A stretch of DNA of 64,000 nucleotides from Culturomica massiliensis (GTDB lineage Bacteria > Bacteroidota > Bacteroidia > Bacteroidales > Marinifilaceae), in NCBI RefSeq assembly GCF_900091655.1, contig NZ_LT594620.1:1-64000 (forward strand). Direction: 5' to 3'. Shown in pieces: positions 37,343 to 43,831 of the stretch. The number at the start of each line of letters is the position of its first letter. Position 1 is the stretch's first letter. Position numbers and translations under genes: made by a program. The notes under the pieces are model-generated. The model saw nothing but the letters and a program-made list of their open reading frames with translations. It was not told where the DNA came from and did not search any database.

Positions 37343-37549
37343 CTATTGACGTTCGTTCTTGTCTGTTATCAAATCCTTCAAATCCACTTGAAGAATTTCT
37401 GCAATCTGCTGCAATGTTTCCAAATTAGGCTGGATTCTGTTACAAGCATAGGCATTGACCATGCTGAAACTTTTATCAAGCTTTTTAGCCAACCACGTCT
37501 GAGAGATACCTTTGTCCGACAAGACAGCCTTTATCCTATTTAGTTTCAT
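37343..37549 (-). CDS. small Xre-family regulator
   Basis: A 68-aa helix-turn-helix protein (ATG 37549; a longer frame to 37594 adds an unlikely leader). The whole of it is one Cro/C1-type HTH: AVLSDKGISQTWLAKKLDKS then FSMVNAYACNRIQPNLETLQ then QIAEILQVDLKDLI. It is the first gene of the hsd operon, 65 bp ahead of hsdR on the same strand and starting 55 bp after the right direct repeat. It probably sets the timing or level of restriction, like controller proteins of other restriction systems. Confidence 0.88.
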   Translation of the reverse strand: MKLNRIKAVLSDKGISQTWLAKKLDKSFSMVNAYACNRIQPNLETLQQIAEILQVDLKDLITDKNERQ

Positions 37550-37604
37550 TCTTAGATGCAATTTTATTGTGTAAATATAGTGAATTATATTCAATAGTCC
37601 GGAT

Positions 37605-37964
37605 CGCTATATGCATGAAAACCACTATGCCATCCCTGTGTGTAATTGTGAAATTTCCTACGTTTCCAATTCACAAGATCAGCATAACGCTTCTTCTTAT
37701 TTCTAATATGTTTTGAATGGAGTTTACCCCATTTGAATGTAAAATTACATAAAAAGTATGATATTAATGTGTTTTACAGAGATTTTGTCGTTGTTCGCAA
37801 ACTCGACACGCCTCCTCGAGTTTTTTCCGTGATGACCTGTTTTATTTATTGTGACATTATCGTGACAGATTTAGAATTTTGCCAATTATAAAATACCTAT
37901 AAAATATCGCTTGTGCAAATGATTTGCAGTAATATATAGGTGTATTTCAATTGTTTGTATATCA
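37605..37964. repeat. island-flanking direct repeat, right copy
   Basis: 360 bp nearly identical to 27572-27934. On the minus strand it lies immediately upstream of the Xre gene and so may carry the operon promoter, just as the left copy lies upstream of the lipoprotein gene. Beyond 37964 the sequences diverge completely. Confidence 0.95.
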
Positions 37965-38095
37965 TAAGTTTATGCTGATTCTTACCTGTTTGTGGTACTA
38001 TAGGTGTAAAATGACCTTGTAAGCAATGGGATGTTGTTTTAGTAAACCGGTTCATAAAGTCAATATAAATTCTAAAAGTATCGGAGTGACAATTC

Positions 38096-38116
38096 AAGTC
38101 CGGTTGGACTTTTTTG
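38096..38116 (+). terminator. intrinsic terminator without an obvious gene
   Basis: AAGTCC, loop GGTT, GGACTT then a T-run. The 130 bp between the right direct repeat and this hairpin have no usable reading frame, so it may end a short RNA or be a remnant. Confidence 0.6.
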
Positions 38117-38197
38117 TTTAATTACATAAATGTCCTAATGTATATACTATATAAAAGATAAAATGTATAATTTCATTTAAAAATATTATTATAATAT

Positions 38198-38227
38198 TTT
38201 GTTTTTGTTTATAAATTTATATATTTG
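38198..38227 (+). promoter_or_regulatory. promoter upstream of 38.2-kb RNA
   Basis: TTTG at 38198-38201 and TATATTTG at 38220-38227 (exact TAnnTTTG), 18 bp apart, close to the Bacteroidota -33/-7 layout. Transcription would begin near 38235. Confidence 0.55.
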
Positions 38228-38234
38228 TATCATG

Positions 38235-38414
38235 TAAGTACGTAAAAAGTGGCTTATAAAGATCGTTACCTTAACTCTTTTGGAAATTATATCATACCGT
38301 CTTCCGAAAGTTTAAGTGGTCTGAAGCCCCGGTCTGTGAAAGCATGGGCTGTTTGTACATACGGCGTAAAATTGTCGTATTTTAAAGGATGGGCTAGTCC
38401 ATCCTTTTTTTAAA
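38235..38414 (+). ncRNA. candidate small RNA or leader RNA
   Basis: About 175 nt run from the promoter above to a strong terminator: AGGATGG, loop GCTAGT, CCATCCT and eight T (38384-38411). The following gene starts only 10 bp later, so this is either a free small RNA or a leader that attenuates that gene. A 54-codon GTG frame (38249-38413) crosses the terminator hairpin and is unlikely to be the real product. I do not recognise the RNA family. Confidence 0.45.
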
Positions 38415-38423
38415 TTTGAAATT

Positions 38424-39686
38424 ATGTATCTGATCTTGCATTACCCTATCGTAGATGCCCGTTATTTTGCCAAGGATGACGTTGAGCGTTTACCGGTTCC
38501 TGATTTTCCTTGTCCTGATTTTAAAAGTACGATCCGGCATTTTGGAAAAGTAGAGGAACGAAAGACTTTAAGTGTTAGTTGCTGGCCGGGCGAACGTCGT
38601 TTTTGTAACGGCCGGCGGGCAATTCGTTTTTCCCGTTTGAGTGCTGATGAGGTTCGTTTATATAACGAAGGTTTTCGGAGTATTTGTAAAGGACGACGTT
38701 TTTTCTCCGACGGTGATTTATTGGGACGTTATGAGGTATCTTTTACGGTGTATCAGCGCCCCGGTGTTTTTTTAACCGATGTATTGACCAGAATTTTCGG
38801 CAGTAAGATTTTTGTAAGGAATGCAGTTGGCGGGTATGACGAAACGACTTTGAAAGAAGGTGGAAAATATATATCGGGATTGTATCTCAAATCCTCCTGT
38901 TGTTTGAAAAATGTCGGAAATATGTCTTCATCGTGGAATATGACCGGGGATTTGATGAGTTATATTGAAATCAGTAGTGCAGAGGCGAAAGATCCGAATA
39001 TTATTCCTGAAGAAAGTGTTGAAGTAGCTGATTTTGAAAAATCGGGATTTAAATTGTATTTTTATAAACATGCAGGAGTTCCTGTATGGATTGTGGTGCG
39101 TACAGACGAATACCATATTGATTATAAGATACTTCACAGGTTGAGGACGGCTTTGGTCCGTATTCATGCGGAAAAACAAACCGTCGTCCAGACCATTAAA
39201 TTTCTTAACGCAGGTATTCAGAAGAAAAATGAGATCGTCAATAGCAAACGGGCAATCGCCTATATAAAAGCCGTTCAATATAAATTGTTGCAGCCGAACC
39301 GATTCGGTATCGGACAAAACCCGATTGTGAATATGGCTTTCGATGCCGATAATGATTTTAACGGATTTAACTGGGAAGATTTGAAGGGTATGGTGGAGAA
39401 GCTTGTCGACCGTTATACGAAATCTGATTTTAAAAAATTATTCACGAAAGTCGATTTCAAATTCATCGGAGAGAAAATACCCGAAGCTTTAAAAAACGGT
39501 ATGTTCAACGATCAGCAAATTTGTGAAATGACAAAACTCCTCGAATTGGCGCAGGAAGGCAACAAGGTAAAATTTCTCAATTATATTGAAAAAAATTGGG
39601 TAAAATTGAGTGAAAAGGTGTTTGTCGGTGCTTCTTCTACAATTATTGCCGAATATCTGCTAGCGTTGATTTTGCGAACAGCCTGA
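38424..39686 (+). CDS. unrecognised 420-aa protein
   Basis: I do not recognise this protein. It has no signal peptide or clear membrane segment, except that the last 20 residues (VGASSTIIAEYLLALILRTA) are hydrophobic. It opens MYLILHYPIVDARYF. A basic, Arg- and Cys-rich stretch lies near residues 45-70 (SCWPGERRFCNGRRAIRFSR). The middle part is mixed alpha/beta with a possible linker helix near 235-265 (Lys/Gln-rich). The C-terminal part (FNWEDLKGMVEKLVDRYTKS ... FKFIGEKIPEALKNGMFND) is helical and resembles small protein-interaction domains. It starts 10 bp after a strong terminator, suggesting attenuated expression. It lies beside the restriction island, so a defence role is possible but unproven. 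Confidence 0.7.
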   Translation: MYLILHYPIVDARYFAKDDVERLPVPDFPCPDFKSTIRHFGKVEERKTLSVSCWPGERRFCNGRRAIRFSRLSADEVRLYNEGFRSICKGRRFFSDGDLLGRYEVSFTVYQRPGVFLTDVLTRIFGSKIFVRNAVGGYDETTLKEGGKYISGLYLKSSCCLKNVGNMSSSWNMTGDLMSYIEISSAEAKDPNIIPEESVEVADFEKSGFKLYFYKHAGVPVWIVVRTDEYHIDYKILHRLRTALVRIHAEKQTVVQTIKFLNAGIQKKNEIVNSKRAIAYIKAVQYKLLQPNRFGIGQNPIVNMAFDADNDFNGFNWEDLKGMVEKLVDRYTKSDFKKLFTKVDFKFIGEKIPEALKNGMFNDQQICEMTKLLELAQEGNKVKFLNYIEKNWVKLSEKVFVGASSTIIAEYLLALILRTA

Positions 39687-40013
39687 TTTAACTATTAAAA
39701 TTAAGCTGTTTGACAGATTCCTTGGTAGAATAATAATTTTAAGTCTTCGACGGAAATACGAATAAAAAGGGAGTCACTAAAACTTATGTATAACCGCTTT
39801 GTTACCTTATTTTTCTGTGTCTTTTGAACGAAATCAGTTATCTCAAATATAGAAATAGCTTTTGCTTTATTTCATAACTTTTCTAAAGATAAGAGTTATC
39901 AACGGTCGGGTTGTCCTGCTTTTATCCTTCTAAATAGTTGTCTGCCTTCTATATTATATATATATTTAACACATAAAGCGTAATTTTTTGATTGAACATT
40001 AAAATGAGATGGT
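39687..40013. other. AT-rich gap without features
   Basis: 327 bp of AT-rich spacer between the 420-aa protein gene and the esterase gene. I see no reading frame or clear hairpin. Confidence 0.5.
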
Positions 40014-41219
40014 ATGAAATTATTTTTATTATTGATCTTGATTTTTGCATTAAATTCGATAGGTTTCGGGCAGCAAATCATTGTCAGAGATACGGTTAAA
40101 TCGGAGATTCTGAGACAAACCCGACATATTAATGTGGTGGTGCCTGCATTCCCCAGCCGGCAATCGGATTGTAAAATGAATGTGGTATATGTTTTGGATG
40201 GTGATGATGCTTTTGTTAATCTGGTTGCGGCTCATCTGGCTTTTGTCCGCGATATGGATAATGAGATTCCTGCTTTTTTGGTCGTGGGGGTTGTTTCTGA
40301 AAATACCCGTATGGATGATTTTATGGTGGGTGATCCGGATCGGGAAACAGGACGTGCACAGAAATTTTTAAGTTTTATGTCAGATGAACTTTTCCCTTAT
40401 ATCGAGTCTCGCTATAATGTGACCCGGCATAGGTTAGGTGTGGGGCATTCATTGGGAGGATCGTTGCTTATGCATGCGTTGTGTGACAGAGATTCTCTCT
40501 TTAACGCTTATATGATGTTCAGTCCGAATCTGGTTTATAGCAAAAACAGATTGCTGGAAGATTTTAAAGCGAAAGCTCCGGTAAAACTTGATAAGTTTGT
40601 TTATCTGTCCATTGGGGACACGGGCGAGCCGGAGACCGGATATTTGAAAGGAATTCGCCGGTTTGATTCTTTGCTTTTAAATTCTCCCGGGATCAAGGGA
40701 TTTGAAGCGCATATAGATTATCTGACAGAAGTTGGACATATGGAATCGCTGCCTGTTTCTCTGGGCAGGAGTGTCAAAGAATATATCAGGTATTCTTATG
40801 GTACACCCGGAGAAGATGTGAGAATGGCTATGCTTGCAGAAGATGATTTTGCCAAAGCCTTTAGTAAGTATTATAACGACAGGCAGGAATATCTGGGATA
40901 CCGTTATTATCCGGGTGTTTACAATCTGTATAATCATTGGATTGTGTTGGCGGGAATGAACGGTCAACCCCGGAAAATATTGCAAATTGCTGATTTGGCG
41001 ATAAAGATTCATGAAGGAGACAGTCACCGGTATATTTTATATCTGGGGAAGGCTCAGGCTTATGATGATATGAATGATACCGAATCAGCTCTTAAAGCTT
41101 GTGAGGATGCGATGAAATCACTTCAGGCTGAGCATGACCAGTACGATAAAGAAGATTATAAATATGCCGAAGAGGAAATAAACGAACTGATTTCAGAAAT
41201 AAAGCAAGCGGGTCACTAA
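40014..41219 (+). CDS. secreted alpha/beta-hydrolase (esterase) with C-terminal helices
   Basis: A 401-aa exported hydrolase of the esterase D family (PF00756). The signal peptide is MKLFLLLILIFALNSIGFGQ. The alpha/beta fold shows VVYVLDGDDAFVNLV, the oxyanion region VVGVVSENTRMDDF and the nucleophile elbow GVGHSLGGSLL (serine in GHSLGG, near residue 145). The remaining triad is less clear, with His in EVGHMESLP near 243. Residues 300-400 are a TPR-like helical tail (LGKAQAYDDMNDTESALKAC). Members cleave siderophore or carbohydrate esters. No operon partner: a strong terminator follows at 41241. Confidence 0.85.
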   Translation: MKLFLLLILIFALNSIGFGQQIIVRDTVKSEILRQTRHINVVVPAFPSRQSDCKMNVVYVLDGDDAFVNLVAAHLAFVRDMDNEIPAFLVVGVVSENTRMDDFMVGDPDRETGRAQKFLSFMSDELFPYIESRYNVTRHRLGVGHSLGGSLLMHALCDRDSLFNAYMMFSPNLVYSKNRLLEDFKAKAPVKLDKFVYLSIGDTGEPETGYLKGIRRFDSLLLNSPGIKGFEAHIDYLTEVGHMESLPVSLGRSVKEYIRYSYGTPGEDVRMAMLAEDDFAKAFSKYYNDRQEYLGYRYYPGVYNLYNHWIVLAGMNGQPRKILQIADLAIKIHEGDSHRYILYLGKAQAYDDMNDTESALKACEDAMKSLQAEHDQYDKEDYKYAEEEINELISEIKQAGH

Positions 41220-41240
41220 AAGGTGTCGTCTATAATTAAT

Positions 41241-41277
41241 AAAGTCCTGTTATTCGATCGAATAACAGGACTTTGTT
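41241..41277 (+). terminator. terminator of the esterase gene
   Basis: AAAGTCCTGTTATTCG pairs perfectly with CGAATAACAGGACTTT and is followed by GTTTAT. The stem is 16 bp long and symmetric, so it may act in both directions. It isolates the following peptide/YcaO locus. Confidence 0.85.
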
Positions 41278-41470
41278 TATGATTATCAATTTATTTGGCG
41301 TTGCGGACTGAATCTGAATTCTTATTTATCCGGAAATCAGTACCTCGGATAAATATCATATAATTAATCATTTACATTTTTTGCCTCAATACTTTTATCC
41401 TTTACTTTAAGCAGATAAATTTCATAAATCAATTGATTATTTTAGCCGACTATTTCGTGTAAATCATATA

Positions 41471-41494
41471 TTTTGTAAAATATATTTTACAAAA
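41471..41494. promoter_or_regulatory. 24-bp perfect palindrome, possible operator
   Basis: TTTTGTAAAATA followed by its exact reverse complement TATTTTACAAAA. It lies about 180 bp before the peptide gene in an otherwise featureless AT-rich region (41278-41675). A palindrome of this size is a plausible binding site for a dimeric regulator. A second imperfect one (GTTGTTGCAAC inside ATAAT/ATTAT arms) is near 41602-41624. Confidence 0.4.
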
Positions 41495-41675
41495 ATTTGT
41501 ATAATAAAATATTATGTATATATTTAACGCAAAATATGTATGTATTATAAATATAAAACAATATTGAATAACTTATATATTTTATTAGCGAACATAAAAG
41601 ATAATAGTTGTTGCAACATTATTATAAGCGAATGCTGATGCGCTTTGTTAGTAGGCTAATTTCATTTTTTTCGCT

Positions 41676-41816
41676 ATGAAAACAAAATCAATGAAAATCA
41701 AAAACTATTCCCCCAAAGGGAGTCAGTCTTCTAAAATTAAGGAAGAAGACAAAACTTACGATGGAGGTACATTAGACACGGTTACAGTGTCTACAGGTCC
41801 TGTCAATAACCTATAG
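41676..41816 (+). CDS. candidate RiPP precursor peptide
   Basis: A 46-codon gene 74 bp ahead of the YcaO gene on the same strand. The N-terminal part is a charged leader, Lys-rich then acidic (MKTKSMKIKNYSPKG ... KIKEEDKTYDGG), followed by a Gly-Gly and a C-terminal segment TLDTVTVSTGPVNNL rich in Thr, Ser and Val with no Cys. A leader, a GG processing-type motif and a short Thr/Ser-rich core are what is expected of a ribosomally made, post-translationally modified peptide (RiPP) precursor. Bacteroidales have other GG-type natural-product precursors. Ser and Thr could be cyclised to oxazolines or the backbone thioamidated by YcaO. Start ATG 41676; a second in-frame ATG at codon 6 is possible. 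No peptidase or transporter is seen nearby. Confidence 0.6.
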   Translation: MKTKSMKIKNYSPKGSQSSKIKEEDKTYDGGTLDTVTVSTGPVNNL

Positions 41817-41833
41817 AGGTTAATCTCAATCTT

Positions 41834-41857
41834 GTTAGCCCTTTTATAAGGGCTAAC
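41834..41857 (+). terminator. hairpin between peptide and ycaO
   Basis: GTTAGCCC, loop of eight, GGGCTAAC. It is not followed by a clean T-run, so it is likely a leaky terminator or mRNA-stabilising hairpin that lets the peptide be made in excess over the enzyme, a common precursor-enzyme layout. Confidence 0.55.
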
Positions 41858-41890
41858 TTCAATAAATAAACAGTCATTAATTTTAATTAT

Positions 41891-43744
41891 ATGAAAGAAT
41901 ATAAAGCTTGTCATCCTCTCGAAACTGTAAACAAGATAAGAGGAATATTGTCAAATATTGGAATTCTGACAAAAGATAATCATACAAAAAACAACAAATT
42001 TTTTTCTTTCCGGACAAATATTGCGTATCCTGATTTAGATTCTTTCAATTATGGAACAAACGGAAAAGGTACAACTTATGAATATTCTCTTGCCAGTGGT
42101 TATGCAGAATTTTTGGAAAGGCTGCAAAATAATTTGTTGTTACCGAAAAGAAAATATAGTTATAAACGTTTTCTGGACGAACTTGATCCGAACTCTCAAT
42201 TTGTAAAGAAAGTAAGGGAAAAAAATCTGGAATTAGATTATTTATTCGATAAGGATGAGGAATACTGGTCTATAGAAAAATTGCATGCTCATTGGGGAGA
42301 TGAACTTAGAAAAATTTTCAAATTGAGTAATCATGATGATATCGGAGAATTTATAAGACAGATAAATCCTTCAGAAGAGGTTTTAATGGTCCCTTTTTTT
42401 GATGTGCAGACTCATGAATCCATCTATCTTCCAATTGAGTTATTATGGTCAGCTACAGGCTCTAATGGAATGTGTGCAGGAAATACTGCACAGGAGGCTG
42501 TTCTGCAAGGAGTTTGTGAGCTTTTTGAGCGTTATGCCATAAAAGAAATATATCTGAAAGAATTAACTCCGCCAACAATACCTTATGACGCATTTAAAGG
42601 TTCTGTGGCCTATGAAAACTTACATTACATATTAAAAGAAAACCCGAATTATGAAATTATTATAAAAGATTGTTCCCTGGGGCTTGGTTTACCTGTTATA
42701 GGGCTTATCATTACTGATAAAGAAAAGCATTTTTTCAATTTCAAATTAGGTTCAGATTTCAATCCTGCTATTGCGCTGGAAAGATGCATTAATGAAGTTT
42801 ATCAGGGTACGACATATTTCAAAAGTATTCCTTTTAAATTCTTCGACAAATCACAGAAACCTGATTATATATCGGATATTGATTATATGTATTTAAATCT
42901 GAAAAACACATTCGTAGATAGTTCGGGTTATTGGCCTGCTTCTATATTATCTGCCAAAGTATCTTATCCGTTTACTGGCTTTAATGATAAGTTGGGAAAT
43001 ACGAATGAGTATGATCTGGACTACAGTATCAAACTGATCCATAATTTAGGGTTTAATCTCTATATTCGTGATAATTCGAAACTTAATTTTCCGGCTTATT
43101 ACGTTGTTGCCCCAGGCATGAGTGAATTAGTGATAAACAAATCAAATTGTACATTACTCAATCTAGGAAGTAAATTAAATTATCTTTGTAATATGAGCAA
43201 TTTGACTGTTGAAAAGGCGGCCTTATTAGCTGACAGTCTGGATTGTAATTATGAATTGATAAAGCTTGACAGATTCAAATATACGAAAATATATGTTCCT
43301 GTCAAGGATCAAGACTTATATGATCTTGATTTAGAGCTACTTTTATACATGCTTTTTTATTATGCGCGCAATAACGATAAAGCAATGTATTATCTGAATT
43401 TATTCTTATCAGATAAAAGCCGCGATGACTATGATTATTATTATGCTATTTCGGATTATATGAATCTGAGATATACAGAAAATAGAAATGACGATGAAAT
43501 TGCCGCAATTTTATCAATTGGTTATGGAAAAGATACCGCAAATGAAGTAGTTGAGGATATATCCGATCCGGAAAAAATATTCAGATACCACTCCTTCCCC
43601 AATTGTTTCAACTGTGAAGATTGTAAAGTCTCGGATAAATGCAGGTTATTTGATGTGTTTCAAATAGAAAAGAATATTAATGTTCATTCGCGTGTCATAA
43701 ATCAAAAAGACTTGGAAAAACACTTGTTCGGAAACACACAATAG
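41891..43744 (+). CDS. YcaO-family cyclodehydratase-like protein
   Basis: A 617-aa member of the ATP-binding YcaO superfamily, whose enzymes activate peptide backbone amides to form azolines, thioamides or amidines. ATP/Mg-binding motifs are visible: TNGKGTTYEYSLASGYAEFL with E73 and E76-R77, and SNGMCAGNTAQEAVLQGVCE with E202, E210 and E213-R214. Further matches to the E. coli YcaO subgroup include the stretch around IALERCINEVYQG and the PGMSELVI segment. The E. coli protein is not a classical RiPP enzyme, so the class is not certain. Unusual is the C-terminal cluster FPNCFNCEDCKVSDKC (C572, C575, C578, C584), which could hold zinc or an iron-sulfur centre. Context with the peptide gene upstream and a receptor downstream argues for peptide modification. 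AT-richer than neighbouring housekeeping genes. Confidence 0.88.
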   Translation: MKEYKACHPLETVNKIRGILSNIGILTKDNHTKNNKFFSFRTNIAYPDLDSFNYGTNGKGTTYEYSLASGYAEFLERLQNNLLLPKRKYSYKRFLDELDPNSQFVKKVREKNLELDYLFDKDEEYWSIEKLHAHWGDELRKIFKLSNHDDIGEFIRQINPSEEVLMVPFFDVQTHESIYLPIELLWSATGSNGMCAGNTAQEAVLQGVCELFERYAIKEIYLKELTPPTIPYDAFKGSVAYENLHYILKENPNYEIIIKDCSLGLGLPVIGLIITDKEKHFFNFKLGSDFNPAIALERCINEVYQGTTYFKSIPFKFFDKSQKPDYISDIDYMYLNLKNTFVDSSGYWPASILSAKVSYPFTGFNDKLGNTNEYDLDYSIKLIHNLGFNLYIRDNSKLNFPAYYVVAPGMSELVINKSNCTLLNLGSKLNYLCNMSNLTVEKAALLADSLDCNYELIKLDRFKYTKIYVPVKDQDLYDLDLELLLYMLFYYARNNDKAMYYLNLFLSDKSRDDYDYYYAISDYMNLRYTENRNDDEIAAILSIGYGKDTANEVVEDISDPEKIFRYHSFPNCFNCEDCKVSDKCRLFDVFQIEKNINVHSRVINQKDLEKHLFGNTQ

Positions 43745-43763
43745 ATATTGTTCGGATTAAAAA

Positions 43764-43812
43764 ATCACTGGTATTTTGGGTACTTCAATCCATCCCAATA
43801 CTAGTGGTTTTC
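43764..43812 (+). terminator. hairpin between ycaO and receptor gene
   Basis: ATCACTGGTATT and AATACTAGTGGT, plus inner GGG/CCC, form a near-perfect stem followed by TTTTC. It ends ycaO transcription wholly or partly, 20 bp before the receptor start codon. Confidence 0.6.
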
Positions 43813-43831
43813 AAACTAAATATATAGCTAT

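Noticed and set aside
27572..37964. Composite transposon with long terminal repeats
   Set aside because: The repeats carry no transposase gene or terminal inverted ends; the only recombinase belongs to the hsdS shufflon.
38249..38413. 54-codon GTG frame
   Set aside because: It runs through the terminator hairpin to its T-run and shows no family features; an RNA is more likely.
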